From Arminella tubonensis (GTDB lineage Bacteria; Pseudomonadota; Alphaproteobacteria; Rhizobiales; Rhizobiaceae): a DNA stretch of 64,000 bases. The position numbers were made by a program, and so were the translations under genes. The stretch is from positions 248,001-312,000 of the forward strand of contig NZ_PCDP01000036.1 in the NCBI RefSeq assembly GCF_003240585.1, written 5' to 3'. Each line of letters begins with the position of its first letter. Position 1 is the stretch's first letter. Below, in pieces: positions 37,601 through 46,667 of the stretch. Below the pieces are notes generated by a model that worked only from the letters and a program-made list of their open reading frames with translations, had not been told where the DNA came from and did no database searches.

Positions 37601-38416
37601 TTAGGCCAGCCGGGCAATCACGAGATGCCCCGGGGTCGGCTCGCCGTCCTGCATGCGGACATTGATGTCGGTGATTTCGACCAGTTCGAAGCCGGTGGCT
37701 GTCAGGCGTTCGCGAACGTAACTTTCGGAATGGGCAAAGCGCTGATGCGGGCCGACCATATAGGGGCGGCCTGCCATCGTGGCTTCGGGCAGGGTCTCGG
37801 ACGAGAAGATAAACAGGCCGCCTGGCTGTAGATTTTCGGCGGTACCGAAGAACAGTGGTTCGAGGGCGCCGAGGTATGGCAGCACGTCTGTCGCCGTGAT
37901 GATGTCGAACGCCTCATCGTCATTGTCCTCGAGGAAATCCTCGACCTCGGCGACGTAAAGCGTCTCGTAGATATCCTTTTCGTGGGCGACTTCGACCATG
38001 TTCTCGGAAAGGTCAATCCCGGTCATGTCAGCGACGATGTCGCGCAGCGCGCCGCCTGTCAGGCCGGTGCCGCAGCCGAGGTCGAGAAGACGCTTGAAGG
38101 GGCCGAGCCCGAGTGCCTGCAGGCGCTGGCGCACCAGCATCGGCACGTGATAGCCGAGTTGCTCGACGAGTACGTCCTCGAAGACCTCAGCATGTTGATC
38201 GAACAGCGTCTCGACATAGGCGTCGGGCGCTCTTGCGGGCGTTTCGCCCCGGCCCATGGAGGCGATGCGAACGGCGGCGCCGCCGTGATCCTCCGGGTCG
38301 ATAGCGAGCACATCGGTATAGGCGGCTACCGCGGCGTCGATATCGCCGGATTTTTCCAGCGCCAATGCACGGTTATAGGCTTCCGCGAGCGCGTCTTCGT
38401 CGATTTTCTTTTTCAT
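37601..38416 (-). CDS. SAM-dependent methyltransferase with an N-terminal TPR-like segment
   Basis: A 271-residue protein. A TPR-like helix pair opens the protein (AEAYNRALALEKSGDIDAAVAAYTDVLAIDPED). The class I methyltransferase fold follows, with motif I LLDLGCGTGLTGGAL near 110 and DMTGIDLSENMVEVA as the acidic loop. The substrate is unknown; the architecture resembles small predicted TPR methyltransferases. Confidence 0.88.
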   Translation of the reverse strand: MKKKIDEDALAEAYNRALALEKSGDIDAAVAAYTDVLAIDPEDHGGAAVRIASMGRGETPARAPDAYVETLFDQHAEVFEDVLVEQLGYHVPMLVRQRLQALGLGPFKRLLDLGCGTGLTGGALRDIVADMTGIDLSENMVEVAHEKDIYETLYVAEVEDFLEDNDDEAFDIITATDVLPYLGALEPLFFGTAENLQPGGLFIFSSETLPEATMAGRPYMVGPHQRFAHSESYVRERLTATGFELVEITDINVRMQDGEPTPGHLVIARLA

Positions 38417-38459
38417 GCGCGCCTTTTATGCCGAGGCAAAAGGCGCCGCAACCGCTATT

Positions 38460-38726
38460 TCAGTTCAGGATGAATTCGCCTTTCAGCGCCCGCCAGTCCG
38501 TGGCGGAGATCAGCCTGCGATGAACGTAGCGGACAGAGTGCAGAGGCCCGTCCAGTTTCTCCTGCCAGAATTTGAGGAAGCCGTGCATCTCCGGAAAATC
38601 CGGAGCCAGATCGTAGTCCTGCCAGAGATAAGTCTGGAGGATCGCCGGATGGTCGGGCATTCGATAGAAAATCTGCGCAGTCGTCAGTCCGTAGCCTTTC
38701 AGTTGCAGTTCCATTTCCTTGTGCAT
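38460..38726 (-). CDS. Usg family protein
   Basis: An 88-residue protein from ATG 38726 (MHKEMELQLKGYGLTTAQIFYRMPDHPAILQTYLWQDYDLAPDFPEMHGFL). The sequence matches the small Usg proteins of alphaproteobacteria, first named for a gene near trpF in Caulobacter. Biochemical function unknown. A longer frame to 38771 adds an unlikely tail. Confidence 0.8.
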   Translation of the reverse strand: MHKEMELQLKGYGLTTAQIFYRMPDHPAILQTYLWQDYDLAPDFPEMHGFLKFWQEKLDGPLHSVRYVHRRLISATDWRALKGEFILN

Positions 38727-38943
38727 GAGCTCTCGCTTTCTGTTCCCACATTTTCGGTGACTCGCGGTCATCCGGGGGATGACAAGTGGTCACACCGGGG
38801 ATGACAAGTCGTCACCCCCAAATGAGAACATGCCACGCTTAACCTAAGCTTTACAATTCTGTCGTAAATGCAATTTTTGTTACGAATATCAATATGTTAG
38901 CAGCGTGCGTGGTTGAGTGCTGCCAAGCCCCAGTCGTCGGCGT

Positions 38944-39774
38944 TCAGCGCTTCAGATGGCGCGTCAGCCGCGCCTCGAACCAGGCCCAGAGGTGACGAAG
39001 CGCTTCGACGATCGACAGGTAGAAAATCGCGGCCCAGAGGTAGGTCTGGTAGTCATATGTCTGCGAGAATGCGTATCGCGTCTCACCCATCAAATCGAGC
39101 ACGGTGATGATGGCGACGACGGCCGAGCCCTTGATCAAAAGGATGATCTCATTGCCGTAGGGCCTTAGCGCCACGATCAGCGCCTGCGGCAGGATGATCT
39201 TGTAGAAGGCGACCAGCTTGTGGATGCCGAGCGAGGCTGCTGCCTCATGCTGGCCGCGATGGACGCTCTCGATCGCGCCTCGCAGGATTTCCGTCTGGTA
39301 GGCTGCCGTGTTCAGCGTCATCGAGAGGAGGCCGCAATACCAGGCCTCGCGGAAGAACCACCAGAGGCCAACGCTCTGCAGCTCGGGACGAAAGCCGCCG
39401 AGGCCGTAGTAGAGCAGGAACAGCTGCGCCAGCAGCGGCGTGCCGCGGAAGATATAGACATAGACGTAAGCAAAGCCGCTGAAGATGCGATTTCTCGACA
39501 TGCGGGCGAAGGCCAGCGGAACTGAAAGCAGGGCGCCGAAGATCACCGAAAAGATCACGAGTTCGAGCGTCGTCATCAGGCCATGCAGGTAACGGGGCCC
39601 GAATTTGAAGAACTTCTCGTTGTCCCAGTTCGTGACCATCATCAGCAGCAGCGCTAGGCCGAGCAAGGCCCATAGGCCGACAACGAAATAGCCGACGACA
39701 CGGGCGGTGGTAACCCTTTTCATCAATTCCGGCGGTGCCGGCTGTGCCGGGATAAGGGCTTCCGCGTGGCTCAT
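38944..39774 (-). CDS. Polar amino acid ABC transporter permease (HisM/OccM type)
   Basis: A 276-residue permease with about five or six helices. The family signature is AASLGIHKLVAFYKIILPQALIVALRPYGNEIILLIKGSAVVAIIT. It overlaps the preceding permease gene by 4 bp. The two permeases form a heterodimer in this family. There is no ATP-binding gene after it: the next gene leftward is the usg-like gene. Confidence 0.92.
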   Translation of the reverse strand: MSHAEALIPAQPAPPELMKRVTTARVVGYFVVGLWALLGLALLLMMVTNWDNEKFFKFGPRYLHGLMTTLELVIFSVIFGALLSVPLAFARMSRNRIFSGFAYVYVYIFRGTPLLAQLFLLYYGLGGFRPELQSVGLWWFFREAWYCGLLSMTLNTAAYQTEILRGAIESVHRGQHEAAASLGIHKLVAFYKIILPQALIVALRPYGNEIILLIKGSAVVAIITVLDLMGETRYAFSQTYDYQTYLWAAIFYLSIVEALRHLWAWFEARLTRHLKR

Positions 39775-40574
39775 CGGCGAACCTCCGAACGCTTGGTCCA
39801 GCGATCGATGAAGCCGAGACCGATCGACGAAATGACGGCCAGCGCGAGATAAAGAATGCAGGCGAGCATGTAGAAAAAGAATGCGTCCTTGGTGACCCTG
39901 ACGGCGATGCCCGTCTGGCGCAAAATGTCGGAAAGGCCGATGATCGAAACGTAGGACGTGTCCTTCAGCAGGTTCATCCAGAGGTTCCCGAGGCCCGGGA
40001 GCGCGATGCGGATCAATTGCGGCAATACGATCAGCCTCATCGTGCCGACACGATGTAGGCCAAGCGAATCTCCGGCCTCGTATTGTCCCTTGGGGATCGC
40101 CCGAAAGGCCGAGAGCAGCACCTCGGCGCAGTAGGCGGAGAAGACGACCGATAAGGCGAGCATGCCGGCGACGAATGCGTTGATTTCGACGCGTCCGTTA
40201 TATCCGAGCCCGGACAGGGCGGACTGGATCAGGATCTGCATGCCGTAATAGACGATGAAGAGTGTCAGAAGCTCGGGCAGGCCGCGGAATATCGTGGTGT
40301 AGATGCCGGCGGCAAGACGGACGGACTTTTCTTCCGATTGCTGGCCGAGGGCGACGATGAAGCCGATGAGCAGGCCGACCGGCAGCGTTGCGAGCGCGAC
40401 GATGATCGTGACCTTCAGGCCCAGTCCTATCTCGTCGCCCCAGCCGGCGTCGCCGCAGGCGAGAATCGTATTTGAGCCGAACAGGGTGAAGAGGCCGGCA
40501 GGGCCGCACATCGGGTCAAGAATAGTGCTCAGCCAGTCCCAGAACGAGCCGAGCGCGGAAAACAATCCGCTCAT
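39771..40574 (-). CDS. Polar amino acid ABC transporter permease (HisQ/OccQ type)
   Basis: A 267-residue permease with signature AIPKGQYEAGDSLGLHRVGTMRLIVLPQLIRIALPGLGNLWMNLLKDTSYVSIIGLSD. An N-terminal extension of about 40 residues with a cysteine pair (PMCGPAG, LACGDAGWG) precedes the core. It begins 112 bp after the binding-protein gene, with a terminator in between. Confidence 0.92.
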   Translation of the reverse strand: MSGLFSALGSFWDWLSTILDPMCGPAGLFTLFGSNTILACGDAGWGDEIGLGLKVTIIVALATLPVGLLIGFIVALGQQSEEKSVRLAAGIYTTIFRGLPELLTLFIVYYGMQILIQSALSGLGYNGRVEINAFVAGMLALSVVFSAYCAEVLLSAFRAIPKGQYEAGDSLGLHRVGTMRLIVLPQLIRIALPGLGNLWMNLLKDTSYVSIIGLSDILRQTGIAVRVTKDAFFFYMLACILYLALAVISSIGLGFIDRWTKRSEVRR

Positions 40575-40630
40575 GCCATATTTTCCCCTCGCGACTTTTT
40601 GCCGCTTTCATCTTGCTGCAACAGTTCAAC

Positions 40631-40660
40631 AAAAATGGCGGAAGAGCAAGTCTTCCGCCA
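40631..40660 (-). terminator. Intrinsic terminator between the binding-protein and permease genes
   Basis: Perfect 10-bp stem (TGGCGGAAGA, 40636-40645, with TCTTCCGCCA, 40651-40660) and TTTTT after it on the minus strand. Positioned so that most transcripts end after the binding protein, giving more of it than of the permeases. Confidence 0.8.
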
Positions 40661-40686
40661 CGATGTTTTCTCAAGGAAACAAGCTA

Positions 40687-41466
40687 TCAATCGCCGTAAA
40701 CGTCGAAGTTGAAATACTTGTCCTGGATTTTCTTGTAGGTGCCGTCGGCGCGGATCGCGGCGATGGCAGTGTTGAGCTTGTCCTTCAGCGGATCGCCCTG
40801 GCGAACGGCGATGCCGGCGCCTTCGCCGTTGATGACCTTGTCGGTCGGCAGGGTGCCAAGCATCTTGCAGCATTTGCCGGCGTCCGAGGCGACCCATTCG
40901 GACAGAACGACGACATCGTCGATGACGGCGTCGATACGGCCGTTGGCGATATCGAGCTTGTACTCGTCAGCCGTCGGATAGAGCTTCAGTTCGACGTCCT
41001 TCAAGTGGGCGGTGGCGTAGTTGGCGTGGGTCGTCGAGGACTGCGCGCCGATGGTCTTGCCCTTGAGCCCGGCATCGGTCGCTTCGGTTACCGTGGAATC
41101 CTTCGGCACGGCGATAGCCGGTGGCGTGTTGTAGATCTTGCTGGTGAAGTCGACGCTTTTCAGGCGCTCAGGGGTGATCGACATCGAAGAAACGATGGCA
41201 TCGAACTTCTTGGCCTGGAGAGCCGGGATGATACCGTCGAAGTCCTGGTTGATGAACGAGCACTTGACCTTCATCTGGTCGCAGAGAGCATTTGCGATAT
41301 CGATGTCGAAGCCCTGGAACTTGCCCGCGGAATCCAGCGACTCGAAGGGTGGGTAGGTGGCATCGGTGCCGATGACCAATGTATCGCCTTCAGCCATGGC
41401 GACGCCGGCGAAGAGCGACATCGCTGCAAGTGAAGCGGCGGCGAAGAAACGGGTTGAATTACGCAT
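40687..41466 (-). CDS. Amino acid ABC transporter substrate-binding protein (basic amino acid type)
   Basis: A 259-residue periplasmic protein. Start 41466 is preferred (MRNSTRFFAAASLAAMSLFAGVAMAEG) because it begins a clean signal peptide; the frame to 41580 does not. LVIGTDATYPPFESLDSAGKFQGFDIDIANALCDQ is the solute-binding family 3 signature. The motif GFDIDIANALC and the binding of lysine/arginine/ornithine/octopine in relatives suggest a basic amino acid, which is inference. Its own ATPase is not nearby. Confidence 0.92.
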   Translation of the reverse strand: MRNSTRFFAAASLAAMSLFAGVAMAEGDTLVIGTDATYPPFESLDSAGKFQGFDIDIANALCDQMKVKCSFINQDFDGIIPALQAKKFDAIVSSMSITPERLKSVDFTSKIYNTPPAIAVPKDSTVTEATDAGLKGKTIGAQSSTTHANYATAHLKDVELKLYPTADEYKLDIANGRIDAVIDDVVVLSEWVASDAGKCCKMLGTLPTDKVINGEGAGIAVRQGDPLKDKLNTAIAAIRADGTYKKIQDKYFNFDVYGD

Positions 41467-41818
41467 GTGGGTCCTCTCTGTTGGTACCGCGTGGTGTTGT
41501 TGTTTTCCGTGCGCGGCTATCAGGGACGGCGCTTGGCTCGCCCCGGCTCGATAATTTTCCTCTTTTCTCGGAAATTGCAACTGGAATTACGAAGTGGTGG
41601 TGCGGCGCACAATGCGGCTCGTCATCCAGAAGCTGAACGCAACCCTGTTGGCGCGTTCATAGCGGGTTAATTCGATGTTTCCTATGACCTGGGGAACAAA
41701 GGTGGGCTTGGCGCGATTCTGCCCCGGCTTGACCGCAAATAGGCCCCGTTGTGACGCGATACCCCGGCACCGTCCGGCTTCAAGTGAGAACGGCAAAAGA
41801 ATTTTATGAGGAGACCCA

Positions 41819-44206
41819 ATGGGTAACAGATCCAGATTGTTCGCCAGCGCAGCCTTTCCCTTGCTATCGCTATCGTTGATGTTCCAGCCCGCCGGCGCAG
41901 CATTGCTCCAGCAGGGCGCCGCAAATACCGTCGCCCGACAGGTTGCCGAAGGAGGTTCGGTCGAGGTCGCGCAGCAGGCAGCGCCGGACGCGGGCGACGC
42001 TGAACAGGAGCTCCTCAAGAAGAAGAAGGCCGAGGAGGGACAGGCTCAACCGGAGAAGAAGCCGGAAAAGCACGAGCCCGCTGCCGAAAAACCGGCTGCT
42101 GAGCCTGAAGCTCCCAAGCCTCCTAAACAGGAAGCCCCGAAGCAGGAAGCGCCGAAGCCAGCGCCCGCCGCCGAACCGGAAGCCGCGCCAAAGCCGAAGG
42201 CTGCAGCCGAGCCGGCTGCTCAGCCGGAAGCCCAGCCTGAAGTCAAGAAGCCACACAAGCAGAACGCCGAAGAGCAGGCCCAGCCTGAGGCCGCGCCGAA
42301 GCCGAAAGCCGCCGCCGCCGAACCACAGGCAGCGCCGGCCGAACCGGCGCCGGCTGCTGCCCCGGAAGGCAAGCCGAAGAAGCATCAGAAACCTGCCGAA
42401 CAGGCGGCCGAACCGGCACAGACGCCAGCAGCTAAGGCCGCCGCCGAGCAGCCGACCGCTACCGCAGCTCCGGCTGCCGAACCGGCTGCCCCAACGCAGC
42501 CTGACGGCCAGCCGAAGAAGCATCACAAGCCTGCAGAACAGGCCGCCGAGCCAGCTCAGGCCGAGGCTCCCGCTACCGTTGTTCCGACCGCACCTGCAGC
42601 GCCGGCCCAGCCGGCCGAAAAGCCGGTTCACAAACAGCCTGCGGAACAGGTCGTTCCCGGCACCGAGAAGCCTCCGGTTCCAAAGACCGAGGGTGCCAAG
42701 GAGCCTGCCAAGCAGCAGCAGGGCGAACAGCCCGCGGCAACGCCAGGAACCGAGAAGCCGGCCGCGCCCAAGACCCAGGCTGAAGGCCAGCCGGTAGCCC
42801 CGGCGGCGCCCGGTGAAAAGCCCGCGGCGCCCGCCGATGCAGCAGCCCCTGCAACACCCGCAAGCGGCGCGGCTCCGGCGGCAAATGCCGCTCAGCAGGC
42901 GGCACCGGCGTCAACAGGCGGAGAAACCGTCTCGCCGCAGGAACTCGAGCGTCGCAAGAAGATTGCTGAGAATCCAACCGCTGCAAGCGCCGGCACGGGA
43001 CCTGTCATTCTGCCGGTCCAGAACGGTGCCGCAGTCCTCGACAGCGACAAGGATGCTGCTCGACGCGGGCATCACCAGCGTAACGGCCAGGAGCCGCAGG
43101 TTCCGGGCCAGCCGGCACAGGCCGGACAGCCGTTGGCGCCTGCAGGGCAGGGCCAGGCCGACCAAGGTCAGGCTCAGAACGGCCAGCGGCCTCCGGCACC
43201 GGCCAATGTCAGGGCGCCGACCTCGGATGCAGACGCACAGCGGGCTCCCGGTGGAAACCAGGCACCGGCGATCAAGGTCGAGGCCATCACCCGCGATCAG
43301 GGACGGCGGATGGATCAGCGGCCGAATTTCGATGCGCCTGACGGCGCCCGGATCGGGGATCGCCAGAACGACCGCGTGATCATCAACTTCGGCGACGACG
43401 TCTTTGTCCGTCACGATGACACCCAGCGTTTTACCCGCGACGGAGAACGGCCGACCTACGAGCAGCTCGATCGCGACCGTTATCGCGAGACGATCGATCG
43501 TCCGGACGGCGATCGGATCATCACAGTTCGCAATCGCTATGGCGACATCATCCAGCGTTCGCGCATCGACGGCCGCGGCCGTGAGTATGTGTTGTTCTAT
43601 TCGCCGGAGCTTGAAGACCGGCCCAACCAGGACGATTACTACCGCGACCCCGGCGACGACCTGCCACCGATGCGCCTGCGCATTCCGCTGAACCAGTACA
43701 TCATCGATACCAGCGAGGATCAGAACCAGGACTACTACGACTTCCTGCGCAAGCCGCCGGTCGAGCCGGTGGAGCGCGTCTATTCGCTGAACGAGGTGCG
43801 TTACTCTGCCCGTATCCGCGACAAGGTGCGTCGTATCGATCTCGATACGATTACATTCGCCACGGGCAGCGCCGAAATTCCCATGGTGCAGGCTAAGACC
43901 CTGCGGGGGATTGCCGATGCGATCGGCAAGGTCGTCAAGCAAGATCCGACCGAGACCTTCCTGATCGAGGGCCATACGGATGCCGTCGGATCGGACCAGA
44001 GCAACCTCATCCTTTCGGATCAGCGCGCTGAATCGGTCGCCAACGTGCTTACCGACGTTTACGGCATACCGCCGGAAAACCTGGCAACGCAGGGCTATGG
44101 CGAGCAGTACCTGAAGGTGCGGACAGATGGCCCCGAACAGGAAAACCGTCGCGTCACCATTCGCCGCGTGACGGCACTGGTTCGCCCGGTCGCCTCGAAG
44201 AACTAA
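41819..44206 (+). CDS. OmpA-family outer-membrane protein with a long Pro/Ala/Glu/Lys-rich region
   Basis: A 795-residue secreted protein. Signal peptide MGNRSRLFASAAFPLLSLSLMFQPAGA. Residues 40-370 are low-complexity, rich in PAEKP-type repeats with blocks such as KPKKHQKPAEQAAEPAQ and QPKKHHKPAEQAAEPAQ. A Gln/Arg/Asp-rich stretch follows to about 655. The C-terminal OmpA domain holds DTITFATGSAEIPMV, then EGHTDAVGSDQSNLILSDQRAESV and the NRRVTIR ending; it binds peptidoglycan in the family. There is no beta-barrel domain, so it may link peptidoglycan to the envelope through the flexible region. The repeats encourage slippage, so length may vary among strains. Confidence 0.88.
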   Translation: MGNRSRLFASAAFPLLSLSLMFQPAGAALLQQGAANTVARQVAEGGSVEVAQQAAPDAGDAEQELLKKKKAEEGQAQPEKKPEKHEPAAEKPAAEPEAPKPPKQEAPKQEAPKPAPAAEPEAAPKPKAAAEPAAQPEAQPEVKKPHKQNAEEQAQPEAAPKPKAAAAEPQAAPAEPAPAAAPEGKPKKHQKPAEQAAEPAQTPAAKAAAEQPTATAAPAAEPAAPTQPDGQPKKHHKPAEQAAEPAQAEAPATVVPTAPAAPAQPAEKPVHKQPAEQVVPGTEKPPVPKTEGAKEPAKQQQGEQPAATPGTEKPAAPKTQAEGQPVAPAAPGEKPAAPADAAAPATPASGAAPAANAAQQAAPASTGGETVSPQELERRKKIAENPTAASAGTGPVILPVQNGAAVLDSDKDAARRGHHQRNGQEPQVPGQPAQAGQPLAPAGQGQADQGQAQNGQRPPAPANVRAPTSDADAQRAPGGNQAPAIKVEAITRDQGRRMDQRPNFDAPDGARIGDRQNDRVIINFGDDVFVRHDDTQRFTRDGERPTYEQLDRDRYRETIDRPDGDRIITVRNRYGDIIQRSRIDGRGREYVLFYSPELEDRPNQDDYYRDPGDDLPPMRLRIPLNQYIIDTSEDQNQDYYDFLRKPPVEPVERVYSLNEVRYSARIRDKVRRIDLDTITFATGSAEIPMVQAKTLRGIADAIGKVVKQDPTETFLIEGHTDAVGSDQSNLILSDQRAESVANVLTDVYGIPPENLATQGYGEQYLKVRTDGPEQENRRVTIRRVTALVRPVASKN

Positions 44207-44226
44207 ATCGCTTCTGATTGAAGATG

Positions 44227-44258
44227 ATAAAGGCCGTCGGGAAACCGGCGGCCTTTAT
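44227..44258 (+). terminator. Bidirectional terminator between the OmpA-family gene and mobB
   Basis: A 14-bp stem (44227-44240 with 44245-44258, one G-T pair) and a GAAA tetraloop. The mobB stop codon (44255-44257) lies inside the right arm, so the genes share it from opposite sides. Confidence 0.85.
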
Positions 44259-44776
44259 GTTTGCGGCGGCTGGAGATCGACTGTCGTGGCTATGAAATTG
44301 GCGATCGCCATCGTGTCGTCGAGGTCGAATACCGGAAGCGTCGCGTCGCCGACCAAGTGGTCTGCAGCGATCGCCAATATATGCGGATCCTGCGGCGCCA
44401 AGGGTTCGCGGTTTGCGGCGTCGAGACGCCGCGCCTCGATCTTGGGGATGGGTTCCCGCTTGTACCCCTCGATCAGCACGAGGTCGCAAGGGGCAAGCCG
44501 GGCCAGGATCTCCTCGAAAGAAGGCTCCGGCGCGCCGCGCATCTCGTGCATGATGGCGTATCGGGTTCCCGAGACGAGCGCGACTTCATGGGCGCCCGCC
44601 TCGCGATGGCGAAAACTGTCGGCGCCGACCTTGTCGATATCGAAGTCATGGTGCGCATGCTTCATGGTGGAGATGCGGTAGCCGCGACGAGTGAATTCGG
44701 CCACCAGCCGAACGGCCAGGCCGGTTTTCCCAGAGTTTTTCCAGCCTGCAATTCCAAAGATTTTGGGTGCGGTCAT
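44255..44776 (-). CDS. mobB: Molybdopterin-guanine dinucleotide biosynthesis protein MobB
   Basis: GTP-binding accessory protein of 173 residues. Walker A IAGWKNSGKTGLAV is at the N-terminus and KHAHHDFDIDKVGADSFRHREAGA is the next conserved segment. LVLIEGYKREPIPKIE is also typical. Start 44776 is chosen, giving a 4-bp overlap with mobA. Confidence 0.93.
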   Translation of the reverse strand: MTAPKIFGIAGWKNSGKTGLAVRLVAEFTRRGYRISTMKHAHHDFDIDKVGADSFRHREAGAHEVALVSGTRYAIMHEMRGAPEPSFEEILARLAPCDLVLIEGYKREPIPKIEARRLDAANREPLAPQDPHILAIAADHLVGDATLPVFDLDDTMAIANFIATTVDLQPPQT

Positions 44777-45414
44777 CGAGGGAGAACCTGCAGCCATTGT
44801 TCCGCCTCCTTGAGATCATCAGGCGTATTGACGTTGAAGAACGGGTCGAGCGCGCCATGGGTCGTCTCGATCATTTCAAACTCCACTCTCCGAACGGTAT
44901 GCCGCGCCAGGAAATCACGCATTCTGCGCTTTTCGTCGGCCAGAAGCCAGTTTTCCAGCTCGTCGGCGATTGCGACGGGCCAGAGACCGAAGACGGGATG
45001 GTCGCGGTCTTGAGATGTGGCGATGGCAATAGCTTGCGCTCCGTCAAGCGATGCGGCCAGACTCGACACGAGATCTTCCGGCAAGAACGGGCTGTCGATC
45101 GGCACAGTCACCACATATGTCGCTTGCGGGTGACTTGCGGCCGTATCGCGCAAGGCGGCCAGCACCCCGGCGAGCGGCCCGGCCTTGCCGGGAATGGTGT
45201 CGGGGATCAGCCGTAATCCCAGCGCCTCAGGCCAATCCGGATCGGCGTTGAGTGCGAGAGCCGAAACCTGGGGCGAGATCCGCGCCTTGATGCGCGCGAG
45301 CAGGCTTTCTCCACCGAGATCGGCAATAGCCTTGTTGCGTCCCATTCTGCTGGAGCGGCCGCCGGCAAGTATGACGCCCGGGATTGTCTTCGGATCGATC
45401 TTCAACACGCTCAT
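44773..45414 (-). CDS. mobA: Molybdenum cofactor guanylyltransferase MobA
   Basis: Transfers GMP from GTP to molybdopterin to make the dinucleotide cofactor. 213 residues. The GTP-binding loop GVILAGGRSSRMGRNKAIADLGG is near the N-terminus. The segment VVTVPIDSPFLPEDLV and the closing FFNVNTPDDLKEAE are typical. It is followed by mobB with an overlap; moaA at 49279 is part of the same pathway but not adjacent. Confidence 0.95.
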   Translation of the reverse strand: MSVLKIDPKTIPGVILAGGRSSRMGRNKAIADLGGESLLARIKARISPQVSALALNADPDWPEALGLRLIPDTIPGKAGPLAGVLAALRDTAASHPQATYVVTVPIDSPFLPEDLVSSLAASLDGAQAIAIATSQDRDHPVFGLWPVAIADELENWLLADEKRRMRDFLARHTVRRVEFEMIETTHGALDPFFNVNTPDDLKEAEQWLQVLPR

Positions 45415-45422
45415 TTTCAGTC

Positions 45423-46334
45423 TCAGGCTGGAATTCGCGCCGTCGATTCCGTAGCGACCTTGTTGGCGAGATTGCGCCGGCTCTCGCGGTAGAAGGTATA
45501 GAGACCGGAGGCGATGACAATGGTGGATCCGATACCGGTCCAGACATCGGGCATCTCACCAAAGAAAATCATGCCGAGCAGTGCCGAGAAGATGAGGCTG
45601 AGATAACGCAGCGGAGCGACGACCGATATTTCGCCGGTGCGCATGGCCTGGATCGCCGTCTGGTAGCCGATCAGCACCGTGACGCCGGCCAGCGCGATAT
45701 GCGACAGCGACGTGATGCTGACCGGTTGCCAGCCGCCGAAGGGTACGATGCAAAGACCGCCGATGGCCGACACCGAGATAGCGGTGCAAACCGTTACCAT
45801 CAGCGACGGGATATCCTTGCTGACGCAGCGCGTCGCCAGATCGCGGGCTGCGGTAATGAACATGCTGGCGACCACGAGCAGGGCCGCAGCGGTGAAGCCC
45901 TCCGGGCCTGGGCGGATAATGATCAGCACACCGAGAAAGCCGACCACGATCGCCGACCAGCGCCGCCAGCCGACCGGCTCTTTCAGGAACAATGCCGCGC
46001 CTAGCGTCACCGCGAGCGGGATCGCCTGCAGGATCGCCGAGGCGTTGGCGATCGGCATCATGCCAAGCGCGGTGATGTAGGTAACGGCTGCCAGTGCCTC
46101 GCAGATCACCCGAAGCATGATCATCGGCTGCAGGACGACGCGCCAGGAGCGAAGGGCGCCAACCCTTCGCGCCATCAGGTAAACGAGGATACTGGTGATG
46201 ATGCCGCGCAGGAACATGATCTCGCCGGCGTTCATCACCGAGATGACGGACTTCGACAGGGCGTCGCCGCTCGAAAACGCCGCCATTGCCGCGGCCATGT
46301 AGAGCGCGCCCTTGCTGTTGTTCGTCAATGTCAT
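45423..46334 (-). CDS. EamA (DMT superfamily) transporter
   Basis: A 303-residue protein with ten hydrophobic helices in two repeats. The first repeat ends with FLKEPVGWRRWSAIVVGFLGVLIIIRPG; the second with GMIFFGEMPDVWTGIGSTIVIASGLY. It sits 8 bp before mobA in the same direction, but the grouping is probably not functional. Substrate unknown. Confidence 0.92.
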   Translation of the reverse strand: MTLTNNSKGALYMAAAMAAFSSGDALSKSVISVMNAGEIMFLRGIITSILVYLMARRVGALRSWRVVLQPMIMLRVICEALAAVTYITALGMMPIANASAILQAIPLAVTLGAALFLKEPVGWRRWSAIVVGFLGVLIIIRPGPEGFTAAALLVVASMFITAARDLATRCVSKDIPSLMVTVCTAISVSAIGGLCIVPFGGWQPVSITSLSHIALAGVTVLIGYQTAIQAMRTGEISVVAPLRYLSLIFSALLGMIFFGEMPDVWTGIGSTIVIASGLYTFYRESRRNLANKVATESTARIPA

Positions 46335-46667
46335 GAGAGATTCCCGAGCTTCCGTACGGCACTCTGTACTTCGGAAAGCTGCGGAATGAAATCGGGCCGG
46401 CCGCAGCCTAGATCAAATTCGATTTTGCATTGCAATGCAGGTTGAGCGAGCCCTGAACAGGCCGTCTCCGGGTAGAAAAATCGCCTTCCGGCGCAATTTG
46501 CCATATGATTACATGCTTTTATGCCCGCGATTAATCGTTATTCAACCTTATTTCCCGAGATTTATGTTAAGTTTTGCATGAAGCGAAAACATCGACCGAA
46601 ACGCGACGGGAATGTGATCCTGCCAACGCCGGACATCTGGTTTCTGGCCAGTACATTGGGGCGCGGC
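46335..46667. other. Gene-free stretch with a perfect palindrome, between divergent genes
   Basis: The region between the EamA gene and the chemotaxis receptor contains the 14-bp palindrome at 46426-46439. I saw no clear promoter boxes and no coding frame of its own. Confidence 0.45.
46426..46439. promoter_or_regulatory. 14-bp perfect palindrome TGCATTGCAATGCA
   Basis: Perfect inverted repeat placed 92 bp before the EamA start and 229 bp before the receptor start. It has the size of a dimeric regulator site (Lrp-like or GntR-like). The regulator is unknown. Confidence 0.4.

Noticed and set aside
42911..43975. Leftward frame of 354 codons inside the OmpA-family gene
   Set aside because: Antisense to repetitive coding sequence; the sense frame has a signal peptide and OmpA domain.
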